Shown here: in pieces, positions 1 through 7,213 of the stretch
How positions within the stretch are numbered: position 1 is the first letter of the stretch
Layout of the letters: every line of letters begins with the position of its first letter
Source of the DNA: Streptomyces xanthochromogenes
GTDB taxonomy: Bacteria; Actinomycetota; Actinomycetes; Streptomycetales; Streptomycetaceae
Length of the DNA: 64,000 nucleotides
Assembly: GCF_014650455.1 (NCBI RefSeq)
Contig: NZ_BMUZ01000012.1
Location: 62,001-126,000 of the forward strand
Direction of reading: 5' to 3'
The notes under the pieces: generated by a model
The model's database searches: none
Told to the model about the DNA's origin: nothing
Seen by the model: only the letters and a program-made list of their open reading frames with translations
Made by a program: the position numbers and the translations under genes

Positions 1-227
1 CCTTCATCGGCACCCCCGACGCCGTCGCCGCCGAGCTCGACACCTTCGTGCAGAGCGACGCCGCCGACGGCTTCGTCCTCGTCCCCCACCTCACCCCCGG
101 CGGCCTGGACGACTTCGTCGACCACGTGGTGCCGCTGCTCCAGGAACGCGGCGCGTACCGCACGGAATACACCGGAACGACGCTGCGCTCGCACCTCGGG
201 CTGCGCCATCCGGTATGGAAAGGTTGA
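1..227 (+). CDS. LLM-class FMN-dependent monooxygenase, C-terminal fragment
   Basis: Only the last 74 codons lie in the window (frame entered at base 3, TGA at 225-227); the gene starts upstream of base 1. The tail contains PLLQERGAYRTEY followed by TLRSHLGL, the C-terminal signature of the NtaA/SnaA/DszA branch of the luciferase-like flavin monooxygenases, which use FMNH2 from a partner reductase. The substrate cannot be told from this fragment. The next gene starts 4 nt after the stop, so the two are probably co-transcribed. The family call is good; the specific reaction is unknown. Confidence 0.75.
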   Translation, partial: FIGTPDAVAAELDTFVQSDAADGFVLVPHLTPGGLDDFVDHVVPLLQERGAYRTEYTGTTLRSHLGLRHPVWKG

Positions 228-231
228 TCAC

Positions 232-1029
232 ATGAGCACGCAAGAACCCAAGGGCCCGGACTCCGGCCACGAGCTCGACTGGAAGCAGTGGCACGAGCAC
301 CGCGTCGCGACGGTCTCCGCGCCGTACGGCCCGCTCGCGCTGACCGCCACCCACTGGCTCGCCGACGGGGTGCCCGAGGAGTTCGGGCAGTGGCGCGAGG
401 ACGGTGACGAGGTGGTCGTGACCGCCACCGCCGACCGCCAACTGGCGCTGGACGACAGCCCGTTGACCGGTGAGGCCCGGCTCGGCGCCGACTCGGGCCC
501 GGTGGAAGAATCCCGGCTCTCCCAGCGGGGCCGCCGGCTCGTGGTGCTGCGCCGCGAAGGCCTGTGGGCGGTCCGGGTGTGGGACCCCGAGTCCCCGGCC
601 CGCCGGGCCTTCGCGGGCATCGAGGCCGCCGCGTACGAGGAGCGGTTCCGCCTGCCCGGCACCTTCCGCCCGTACGAGCAGCGGCAGGTGCGGGTGCCCA
701 ACGCGGACGGGGTCGAGCGCGGCCTCGAACTCGCGGGGGAGATCGCCTTCACGCTCGGCGGGCAGGAGCACACCCTTCAGGTGGCGGTCGAGGCCGACGG
801 TTCGCTGTGGGCCGTGTTCGCCGACGGCACCAGCGGGAAGTCCACCTTCCGGTTCCGCTTCCTGCGGCCCGACGCACCCGCCGCCGACCACTCGGTGACC
901 GTCGACTTCAACCGTGCCCAACTGCCGCCCTGCGCCTTCGCGGACCACTTCATCTGCCCCTTCCCGCCCCCGGGCAACACCCTCCCCATCGACATCCCGG
1001 CGGGGGAGCGCACCATCCGCACCAACTGA
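232..1029 (+). CDS. DUF1684 domain protein
   Basis: 265 aa, soluble, with no signal peptide or membrane segment. The C-terminal third carries the conserved DUF1684 pattern: VDFNRAQLPPCAF, then a CPFPPPGN-LPIDIPAGE segment. The N-terminal part includes a W-x-x-W-x-x-x-R motif (DWKQWHEHR) also typical of this family. The molecular function of DUF1684 is not known to me. The ATG at 232 has GAAAGG about 10 nt upstream and directly follows the flavin monooxygenase stop, so it may work in the same oxidative pathway (inference from spacing only). A strong hairpin terminator follows at 1122-1159. Confidence 0.8.
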   Translation: MSTQEPKGPDSGHELDWKQWHEHRVATVSAPYGPLALTATHWLADGVPEEFGQWREDGDEVVVTATADRQLALDDSPLTGEARLGADSGPVEESRLSQRGRRLVVLRREGLWAVRVWDPESPARRAFAGIEAAAYEERFRLPGTFRPYEQRQVRVPNADGVERGLELAGEIAFTLGGQEHTLQVAVEADGSLWAVFADGTSGKSTFRFRFLRPDAPAADHSVTVDFNRAQLPPCAFADHFICPFPPPGNTLPIDIPAGERTIRTN

Positions 1030-1121
1030 CCCCGGCGTGCGCCTCCTCGCGGGCGCCCGGCCAAAAGGCCCCCTTGCGCGCCCCGGCCGGGCCCCCGAAT
1101 ACTCCTCCGCAGCGCTTGTCA

Positions 1122-1159
1122 GGAGCACGGCCGCACGACCTGTCGTGCGGCCGTGCTCC
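1122..1159. terminator. Perfect 17-bp stem-loop terminator
   Basis: The arms GGAGCACGGCCGCACGA and TCGTGCGGCCGTGCTCC are perfect reverse complements around a 4-nt loop (CCTG). It lies between the DUF1684 gene and the protease gene. It has no T tract, as is common for Streptomyces terminators. Confidence 0.75.
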
Positions 1160-1221
1160 GGCTGCGCCTCACGGGGTCCCCCCACCCAAGGGCCCCTCGA
1201 TTCCCCTCGGGAGGAACAGAA

Positions 1222-2127
1222 GTGAGGATCAAGCGCACCACCCCCACAGCCCCCTCCGGTCTCGCGAGACGCACCAGGCTCGCCGCGGTCGCCGCCGGTC
1301 TGCTCGCCGCCGCGGCCATCGCCGTCCCGCACGCCAGTGCCGCCCCCGCCCAGACCTTCGGCGCCGCCGCGCTGACCGCCGCGAGCGACGCCGTACGCGG
1401 CGCGGACGTGGCCGGAACCGCCTGGAGCGTGGACAGCGCGACCGGCAAGGTCGTCGTCACCGCCGACTCGACCGTGACGGCCGCCGACCTGGCGAAGATC
1501 CGGCACGAGGCCGGGGCCAACGCGGGCGCGATACGCATCGAACGCACCCCCGGCAAGTTCACCAAGCTGCTCTCCGGCGGCGACGCGATCTACACCACCA
1601 GCTGGCGCTGCTCCCTCGGCTTCAACGTCAAGAAGGGCTCCACGTACTACTTCCTGACGGCGGGCCACTGCACCGAGGGCAAGCCGAACTACTACACCAA
1701 CTCGTCGCACACGACGAGCATCGGCCCGACGGTGGGCACCAGCTTCCCGGGCAACGACTACGGCCTCGTGCAGTACACCAACACCTCGCTCGCGCACCCG
1801 AGCGCGGTGGGCAGCCAGCAGATCACCAGCGCCGCCAACCCGACGGTGGGCCAGACGGTCACCCGGCGCGGCTCGACCACCGGCGTCCACAGCGGCAAGG
1901 TCACCGCGCTCAACCAGACGGTCAACTACGGCAGCGGTGACATCGTCTCCGGCCTCATCAAGACCACCGTGTGCGCCGAGCCCGGCGACTCCGGCGGCCC
2001 CCTGTACGCCGGTTCCACCGCCCTCGGCCTCACCTCGGGCGGCAGCGGGAACTGCACCTCCGGCGGCACCACGTTCTTCCAGCCGGTCGTCGAGGCGATG
2101 AACGCCTATGGCGTGAGCCTGTTCTGA
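1222..2127 (+). CDS. Secreted streptogrisin-type S1 serine protease (preproprotein)
   Basis: 301 aa from GTG 1222, which has GGGAGGAAC just upstream; an in-frame start 69 nt earlier has no such site and would spoil the signal peptide. Order: basic n-region and hydrophobic signal peptide with an Ala-rich cleavage region (residues 1-about 42), a propeptide of about 70 aa, then the mature enzyme beginning near LLSGGDAIYTTS. The chymotrypsin-fold triad is present: His in LTAGHC, Asp in GNDYGLV, Ser in EPGDSGGPL. Four cysteines match the two disulfides of streptogrisins A/B, whose length (about 297-299 aa) it shares. Expected role: extracellular proteolysis. Close to SprB by eye; the exact orthologue is not proven. 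Confidence 0.93.
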   Translation: MRIKRTTPTAPSGLARRTRLAAVAAGLLAAAAIAVPHASAAPAQTFGAAALTAASDAVRGADVAGTAWSVDSATGKVVVTADSTVTAADLAKIRHEAGANAGAIRIERTPGKFTKLLSGGDAIYTTSWRCSLGFNVKKGSTYYFLTAGHCTEGKPNYYTNSSHTTSIGPTVGTSFPGNDYGLVQYTNTSLAHPSAVGSQQITSAANPTVGQTVTRRGSTTGVHSGKVTALNQTVNYGSGDIVSGLIKTTVCAEPGDSGGPLYAGSTALGLTSGGSGNCTSGGTTFFQPVVEAMNAYGVSLF

Positions 2128-2161
2128 CGGTTCGTCACCACGACGGCCGCACGCGGCTCCG

Positions 2162-2193
2162 AGCCCCCGTCCGGGAACGACCGGGCGGGGGCT
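2162..2193 (+). terminator. Hairpin after the protease gene
   Basis: AGCCCCCG (2162-2169) pairs with CGGGGGCT (2186-2193), with further pairing of TCCGG/CCGGG inside the loop. It sits 34 nt after the protease stop codon. Confidence 0.6.
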
Positions 2194-2292
2194 TCCGGCT
2201 GAACGTGATGAGTGGTTTTGGGAGGATGTGCAAGGGCAGGACGGAATACGGGCCCAGGGACGGCCCGCGCCGGACACACGGGGTGAGACGCA

Positions 2293-2781
2293 TTGAAGCG
2301 CATCGGAGTGACCGGTCACCGGGACATCCCGCCCGCAGCCTTCGAGGAGGTCCGCGACCGCCTGCGGGCGCTGCTGTGCGGCCACGACGGCTCCCTCGAA
2401 GTCCTCTCCAGCCTGGCCACCGGCGCCGACCAGCTCTTCGCGGCCATCGCCCTGGACTGCGGCGCCGCCCTCACCGCGGTCATCCCCAGCGGCGACTACG
2501 AGACGGGCTTCGCCGACGCCGCCGAACTGGCCCGCTACCGGGGCCTGAAGCGCCGGGCGACCCAGGAGGTCGACCTCGGCTACCCGCACGCGACGGACGA
2601 GGCGTACTACGCGGCCGGCGCCTACATCGCGGACAACTGCGACCGGCTCGTCGCCGTCTGGGACGGCCTGCCGGCCCGGGGCCTCGGCGGAACCGGGGAC
2701 ATCGTGCAGTACGCCCGCAGCCTCGGCCGCCCCGTCACCGTCATCTGGCGCGACGGCGTCCGGCGGGCCCGGGGGCTGTGA
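2293..2781 (+). CDS. SLOG-like Rossmann nucleotide-binding protein
   Basis: 162 aa from TTG 2293, with GGTGAG about 8 nt upstream. It opens with a beta strand and IGVTGHRDI, a loop characteristic of SLOG/DprA-like Rossmann proteins. This is followed by LEVLSSLATGADQLFAAIALDCGAAL, where T-G-A-D is the second typical loop, and by VAVWDGLPARGLGGTGDIVQYARSLGRPVTVIW, the C-terminal D-G/GGT-D signature. SLOG proteins are proposed to bind or make nucleotide-type ligands and are commonly partnered with SLATT membrane effectors (known for the families). The neighbouring convergent gene is exactly such a protein, 18 nt away. The ligand and any enzymatic activity are inference. Confidence 0.7.
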   Translation: MKRIGVTGHRDIPPAAFEEVRDRLRALLCGHDGSLEVLSSLATGADQLFAAIALDCGAALTAVIPSGDYETGFADAAELARYRGLKRRATQEVDLGYPHATDEAYYAAGAYIADNCDRLVAVWDGLPARGLGGTGDIVQYARSLGRPVTVIWRDGVRRARGL

Positions 2782-2799
2782 CGTAGAGGTGTTTCCCCG

Positions 2800-3732
2800 T
2801 CAACTCCGCAGCCGGGCCAGCCAGTCGGTGTGCTGCGGCGAGACGATGCGCTCGGTCTCGTACACGGCCTGCGGCCACTGCCGTTCGGTCACCGTGTTCT
2901 CCATCGCCACGTGCATCTCCATCAGATCCTGCTCGACCAGCGAGTGCGCCGATATCAGCGGCTGGTGGCGGCGGATCTCGCTCCAGGCGAGACAGGCCGC
3001 CGCCGAAGCCGACAGCAGGCCGGCGAGGTCGGCCCGCTGGGCCACCGAGAAGGTCTGCAGGACGGCGAAGAAGAGCGCGAGGAGGGTGAGCAGCGTGATA
3101 GCCGTCGACCACAGCCGGGTGGCCCGCCGCGAGGTCTCCTGGCGGCGCCGGTACCAGTTGCGCTGCTCGATCAGCCGGTCGCGTACATAGGTCTCCTTGC
3201 GGACGTTGAACGCCTTGGCCCGCAACTCCCGCATGCTCGGCGTGACGAGGCCCCCGGCGGCCAGCTCCCCCTCCTCGCGCGGGTCGCGCCAGCCGACCTT
3301 CTTCAGCTCGCGCAGCCCCTCCTCGACCCGGGCGACGAACAGGCCGTCCGGATCCGCCGCACTCAGGTCGAAGGGGGCGCCGTGCACGGCGTAGCGCCAG
3401 CACATCGACTTGATGAACTCGGCGGCGGAGCGGTTGAGTTGCCAGTGCGAGGCGGCATGCCGCCGGGCCGCCCCGAACGCGGCGAGCAGCACCCCCGCGT
3501 AGGCGAGCGCGCTCACCGCGCTGAGCAGCTGGAAGCCGGCCCCGACGCGCACCTGCGGCAGCGCGGCCGCGGCCGCCCCGACGACCAGGAGCGAGAGCTG
3601 GGTGCGGGTCAGCTTGACCGCCGACTGCTGCCGGCCGATCGCCAGCGTGTCCGCGTGGTGGAAGAGGCCCGGCAGATCCGCGTTCCGGAAGACCATGCTC
3701 TGCAGTGGGCCGGGAATCGCCGTCACATGCAC
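2800..3732 (-). CDS. SLATT/DUF4231 membrane protein
   Basis: 310 aa from GTG 3732; ATG 3696 (MVFRNADLP) is an alternative start. Two hydrophobic segments follow at about residues 45-62 and 68-86, then a long basic cytoplasmic region with a C-terminal RNWYRRRQETSRRATRLW stretch. A second hydrophobic pair comes at about 215-238 and 246-262. The FRNADLPGLFHHAD opening, internal WY(R/K)xxAxxxR-like motif and paired transmembrane helices match the SLATT/DUF4231 family, described as SMODS/SLOG-associating two-TM effectors. It converges with the SLOG gene and diverges from fxsA, with about 170 nt between start codons. A role as a pore-type effector is inferred from the family. Confidence 0.72.
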   Translation of the reverse strand: MHVTAIPGPLQSMVFRNADLPGLFHHADTLAIGRQQSAVKLTRTQLSLLVVGAAAAALPQVRVGAGFQLLSAVSALAYAGVLLAAFGAARRHAASHWQLNRSAAEFIKSMCWRYAVHGAPFDLSAADPDGLFVARVEEGLRELKKVGWRDPREEGELAAGGLVTPSMRELRAKAFNVRKETYVRDRLIEQRNWYRRRQETSRRATRLWSTAITLLTLLALFFAVLQTFSVAQRADLAGLLSASAAACLAWSEIRRHQPLISAHSLVEQDLMEMHVAMENTVTERQWPQAVYETERIVSPQHTDWLARLRS

Positions 3733-3777
3733 CCCCGTCTGCGGTTATACCCGAATTCTGTGCCGGGGAAGGCAGTT

Positions 3778-3796
3778 GTGCGCCCCCTTTGCGCAC
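3778..3796. promoter_or_regulatory. Inverted repeat in the SLATT/fxsA divergent promoter region
   Basis: GTGCGC, a 7-nt CCCCTTT spacer and GCGCAC form a small dyad midway between the SLATT start (3732, minus) and the fxsA start (3904, plus). The 171-nt gap must hold both promoters. I cannot fix convincing -35/-10 pairs. The dyad may be an operator or a chance repeat. Confidence 0.25.
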
Positions 3797-3903
3797 TCCA
3801 CCCCCCGATGGGGATGAGAGTAAAGTCGTCCTGCCGACACTGCAACGGTGCATGTGCCGGTGCCACTGTCCACGCGCGGTTATCACTCACCCCAGGGACG
3901 AAC

Positions 3904-4077
3904 GTGAAAACCTCCGTAAATACAGTCTCATTCAGCACCGCGAAGAAGGACCGGATGTCGCTGGCCGACCTGGCCGCGACGACGGACCCGGCCGCCGAGA
4001 AGAAGATCGCCAGGGTGGTGCCCGCCTCGGGCAGCCGTCCGATGACGAACGGCGCTTCTTTCAACTCATCGCTCTGA
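3904..4077 (+). CDS. fxsA: FxSxx-COOH RiPP precursor peptide FxsA
   Basis: 57 aa from GTG 3904 with AGGGAC 6-9 nt upstream; TGA at 4075-4077. The peptide ends ASFNSSL, that is F53-N54-S55-S56-L57, the exact FxSxx carboxy terminus that defines the family. A leader-like segment rich in Lys/Asp/Ala (KKDRMSLADLAATTDPAAEKKIARV) precedes a short GSRP-TNG linker. Known for the family: the radical SAM partner FxsB joins the aromatic ring of the Phe to the beta carbon of the residue two positions later, giving a three-residue cyclophane, here F53-S55 (inference for this peptide). It heads the fxs locus. A strong hairpin lies 18 nt downstream, so it is probably made in excess of the maturase. Confidence 0.9.
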   Translation: MKTSVNTVSFSTAKKDRMSLADLAATTDPAAEKKIARVVPASGSRPMTNGASFNSSL

Positions 4078-4094
4078 CAGGAGAGTTGAGGCCC

Positions 4095-4120
4095 TCCCCG
4101 CCGGGTGTGCCCGGCGGGGA
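4095..4120 (+). terminator. Hairpin between fxsA and fxsB
   Basis: TCCCCGCCGGG and CCCGGCGGGGA are perfect 11-bp arms around a TGTG loop. It begins 18 nt after the fxsA stop and ends 96 nt before fxsB. It could stop most transcription from the fxsA promoter or protect the precursor mRNA end. With the fxsB promoter downstream, a terminator role is favoured. Confidence 0.7.
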
Positions 4121-4179
4121 ACGGGAGGCGGACGGGCCGCACGGGATCGTTCGGGCCACGCTCGGGAGAACTGCCGGAC

Positions 4180-4210
4180 CGGACACCGCAATTCCCGTTC
4201 TCGCTAAACT
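4180..4210 (+). promoter_or_regulatory. Putative leaderless promoter of the fxsB operon
   Basis: TAAACT (4205-4210) fits the TANNNT -10 rule and ends 6 nt before the A of the fxsB ATG (4217), so transcription would begin at or next to the start codon. A weak -35 match (CGGACA, 4180-4185) lies 19 nt upstream. There is no Shine-Dalgarno sequence before ATG 4217, as expected for a leaderless mRNA. Confidence 0.45.
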
Positions 4211-4216
4211 GGCGCA

Positions 4217-6409
4217 ATGACAGGACCCCTGGTCCCATTCCGCGAGATCGTCCTGAAGGTGCACAGCCGGTGCGATCTCGCCTGCGATCACTGTTATGTG
4301 TACGAAGCCGGAGACCAGACGTGGCGCGAACAGCCCCGGGCGGTCTCCGACCACGTCATTGCGCACACCGCCCGACGGTTGGCCGAGCACGCCGAAAAAC
4401 ACCGTCTGCCGTCCGTTTCGGTGATTCTGCACGGCGGAGAACCGCTCCTTGCCGGCCCCGCGCGGCTGCGGCGCGTCTGCGAGGAACTGACCGCCGCCGT
4501 CACCCCGGTCACGGCACTCGATCTGCGCATCCACACCAACGGGGTGCTCCTCGGCCCGCCCTACCTCGACCTGTTCGAGGAGTTCGGCGTGCAGGTCGGC
4601 ATCTCCCTGGACGGCGATCGCGCCGCCAACGACCGCCACCGCCGGTTCGCCGACGGCCGCAGCAGCCACCCGCAGGTCCTGGCCGCGGTCGAACTGCTCC
4701 AACAGCCGCGCTACCGACCGCTGTTCCTCGGTCTGCTCTGCACCGTCGACCTCGCCAACGACCCCGTCGCCGTGCACGACGCCCTGGTGGAACTCGACCC
4801 GCCCCGCATCGACTACCTCCTGCCGCACGCCACCTGGGCGGCACCGCCCGCCCGCCCCGGCGAGGCCCCGGCGCCCTACGCGGACTGGCTGCTCGCGGCC
4901 TTCGACCGCTGGGACGAGCGGGGCCGGACCGTCCCGGTGCGGCTCTTCGAATCGGTGCTCTCCACCCTGCACGGCGGGCCCAGCCTCACCGAGTCCCTGG
5001 GCCTGGCCCCCGCCGACATCGTCGTCGTGGAGACCGACGGCTCGCTCGAACAGGTCGACTCCCTGAAGTCGGCCTACGAGGGCGCCGCCGCCACTGGATT
5101 CTCCGTCTTCCGCGACGACTTCGACGCGGTCGCCGCCCACCCCGGCGTACGGGCCCGTCAGCGCGGCCTCGCCGGAGTCGGGGAGCAGTGCCGCCGCTGC
5201 CCGGTCGTCCGCTCCTGCGGAGGCGGCCACTACACCCACCGCTACAGCGCCGAGGGCGGCTTCGACAACCCCTCGGTCTACTGCCCCGACCTGATGGCCC
5301 TGGTGCACGGCATCGAGGCCCGCACGCCCGCCCCCGAGCTGCCCGACGCCGAGCAACTCGCGGCATCCGCACTGGAGTTGAACCGCCTCCTGCTGGCCCG
5401 GCTGCACGGGGTGCTCGACGGGCGGGGCGGCCCCGCGTGGGCGCGGATCTGGGAGCTCACCACCTCCCTCGACGGCCCGGGGCTCGATGCCGCCCTGGCC
5501 ACCCCGTACACCCGCGGCTGGCTGCTCGACGCCCTGGCGGCGCTGGACCACGGGCGCCCCGATGCCGGGGCGACGGCCCGCCGGCTCGCCGCGTACACGG
5601 TCGCCGCGGCCGTGCGCGACGGCGCCCCGCTGACCCTTCCCGTCCCCTGGTCCGACGGCCGGCTGCACCTGCCGACCCTGGGGGAGCTGCGCCTGGCCGG
5701 CCCCGGCACCGCGGGGACGGCCGAGGTCTCCGTCGGGCCCCACGGCTTCTCGGTACGCAACGCCCACGCCGAGCACCGCGTGCCCCGCCCCGATCGACCC
5801 ACCCCGGACTGGCGCCCGTTGACCCGGGTCGACGGCCTGGTCGTCGACGACCTCGACCCCTACCGCGACTGCTTCGGCACCCCCCTCCCGCCCCGGCTCG
5901 ACCCGCGCGAGGCGCAGGAGTGGGGGCGCCGGGTGGCCCGGGCCCGCGCCCGTCTCGCCGGGGCCGTTCCGCCCTGGCCACCGCCCGGCCCGCTCACCAC
6001 CCTCACCCCGCTGGCCGGGGGGACGGCGCCGGTGGTGGGACGGCACGGCTTCGGCGCGCTGGGCCTGCCCCTCGGCCTCACGGACCGGGCGCTCGACGCC
6101 GCCCTGCTGCGCGGCGGCCGGGCGGCGACCCTGCGCGCCCTGCTCGACGTGGCGGACCCGTACGACATGGACGGGGCATGGCGGCATCCGTCGCCCTGGG
6201 GGCCGCTGCCGGTCTCCCGGCTGCTCGCCGCAGCGTACGAAGGGGTCGCGGTCGCCGCCCACGAGGGCGACGCGGGAACCCTGGCGGAGCTCGGCCCGGC
6301 GCTCGACTCCCTGGAGCGGGCGGCCGAACTCACCGTCACCGGAAGGCGCTTGGTCCAGACCCTGCGCCAGGAGTGGGAAGAGGCATCGCGTGCCCGAGAA
6401 CACCGCTGA
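4217..6409 (+). CDS. fxsB: FxsB: radical SAM/SPASM cyclophane maturase with degenerate HExxH domain
   Basis: 730 aa. The radical SAM core begins at once: C19-x3-C23-x2-C26 (CDLACDHC) binds the [4Fe-4S]/SAM cluster. VILHGGEPLL is the GGE motif. The SPASM region has cysteines C325, C328, C334 and C356, with the family-typical CGGGHYTHRY. Residues about 400-725 match the layout of the HExxH domain often fused to or encoded next to FxsB: LPTLGEL, DDLDPYRD, a helix before LLDVADPYD, then a P-W and YEGVAVA stretch. At the metal site, however, residues 632-636 read RGGRA instead of HExxH, so this half is probably not a working hydroxylase. The expected reaction is Phe-Ser crosslinking in FxsA. The 3' end overlaps the acetyltransferase gene by 20 nt. 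Confidence 0.92.
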   Translation: MTGPLVPFREIVLKVHSRCDLACDHCYVYEAGDQTWREQPRAVSDHVIAHTARRLAEHAEKHRLPSVSVILHGGEPLLAGPARLRRVCEELTAAVTPVTALDLRIHTNGVLLGPPYLDLFEEFGVQVGISLDGDRAANDRHRRFADGRSSHPQVLAAVELLQQPRYRPLFLGLLCTVDLANDPVAVHDALVELDPPRIDYLLPHATWAAPPARPGEAPAPYADWLLAAFDRWDERGRTVPVRLFESVLSTLHGGPSLTESLGLAPADIVVVETDGSLEQVDSLKSAYEGAAATGFSVFRDDFDAVAAHPGVRARQRGLAGVGEQCRRCPVVRSCGGGHYTHRYSAEGGFDNPSVYCPDLMALVHGIEARTPAPELPDAEQLAASALELNRLLLARLHGVLDGRGGPAWARIWELTTSLDGPGLDAALATPYTRGWLLDALAALDHGRPDAGATARRLAAYTVAAAVRDGAPLTLPVPWSDGRLHLPTLGELRLAGPGTAGTAEVSVGPHGFSVRNAHAEHRVPRPDRPTPDWRPLTRVDGLVVDDLDPYRDCFGTPLPPRLDPREAQEWGRRVARARARLAGAVPPWPPPGPLTTLTPLAGGTAPVVGRHGFGALGLPLGLTDRALDAALLRGGRAATLRALLDVADPYDMDGAWRHPSPWGPLPVSRLLAAAYEGVAVAAHEGDAGTLAELGPALDSLERAAELTVTGRRLVQTLRQEWEEASRAREHR

Positions 6410-7184
6410 GGACCGAGGAGAACACACCCCGGGCGACCTGGCAGGGCAATTGCGCGCGCTGGGGGTGCGCGAGGGCGGCCTCCTGCTCGTGCACGCCTCG
6501 CTGCGCGGCACCGGCCTGCGCAGCGCCGAGCTCCTGGACGCGCTGCGCACCGTGCTGGGACCCGAAGGCACCCTGGTGGTCCCCGCGTTCACCCCCGAGA
6601 ACTCCGACACCTCACCGGCCCATCTGGCCCTCCTGCGCGAGGCCCCCGACCCGGTGGCGTTCCGGGCCGCGATGCCGCCCTTCGACCCCGAGCACACCCC
6701 GTCCCCGGGCACGGGACGGCTCGCCGAGCGGGTCAGGACCACCGAGGGCGCCGTCCGCAGCGACCACCCGCAGACCTCCTTCGCGGCGCTCGGCGCCCGC
6801 GCCGCCGAGCTCATGAAGGGCCACGCCCTCGACTGCCACTTCGGCCCGGAGTCCCCGCTGGCCAAGCTGGTGGCGGCCGACGCCCACGTGCTGCTCGTCA
6901 ACGTGGGCTTCGCGGTGTGCTCCGCCTTCCACCACGCCGAATACCTGGTGCCGGCCGCCCCGACCCGCAGCTACCGGGCGGTGATCAGGGACGAGGGGGG
7001 CGCGGCGATGTGGTTCGAGTACCAGGACGCCGCCCTCGACGACAGCGACTTCGCCCGCATCGGCGACGACTTCCCCGCCGCCGGTGTGCGCCACGGGCCG
7101 CTGGGGCGCCGCTCCGCCCGGCTCTTCCCGATCGGCGCGGCCGTCGAGCACGCGGTCGCCTGGATGGTCCAGCACCGGCACTGA
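6390..7184 (+). CDS. AAC(3)-family N-acetyltransferase in the fxs operon
   Basis: 264 aa from GTG 6390, inside the end of fxsB (20-nt overlap), so translation is probably coupled. Family motifs are present: LLLVHASLRGTG near the N terminus, LGPEGTLVVPAFTPENSD, SDHPQTSFAALGARA, GPESPLAKL and FHHAEYL. The fold acetylates 3-amino groups of aminoglycosides in resistance enzymes. Here the gene is locked between fxsB and fxsC, so the natural substrate is more likely the modified peptide or another amine in this pathway (inference). Resistance should not be assumed. Homologues adjacent to FxsB are common in streptomycetes as far as I recall. Confidence 0.85.
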   Translation: MPENTAEDRGEHTPGDLAGQLRALGVREGGLLLVHASLRGTGLRSAELLDALRTVLGPEGTLVVPAFTPENSDTSPAHLALLREAPDPVAFRAAMPPFDPEHTPSPGTGRLAERVRTTEGAVRSDHPQTSFAALGARAAELMKGHALDCHFGPESPLAKLVAADAHVLLVNVGFAVCSAFHHAEYLVPAAPTRSYRAVIRDEGGAAMWFEYQDAALDDSDFARIGDDFPAAGVRHGPLGRRSARLFPIGAAVEHAVAWMVQHRH

Positions 7185-7213
7185 CCGGCGACCGGGAAGG
7201 GCGGTGAGAGCCC

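Noticed and set aside
4061..6901. A 946-codon open frame on the minus strand opposite fxsB
   Set aside because: High-GC shadow frame: low-complexity Gly/Arg/Ala translation with no domain, while the plus strand carries a complete radical SAM protein.
6390..7184. Acquired aminoglycoside resistance gene
   Set aside because: Locked into the fxs operon by overlap, with host-like base composition and no mobile element nearby; a housekeeping role in the locus is more likely.
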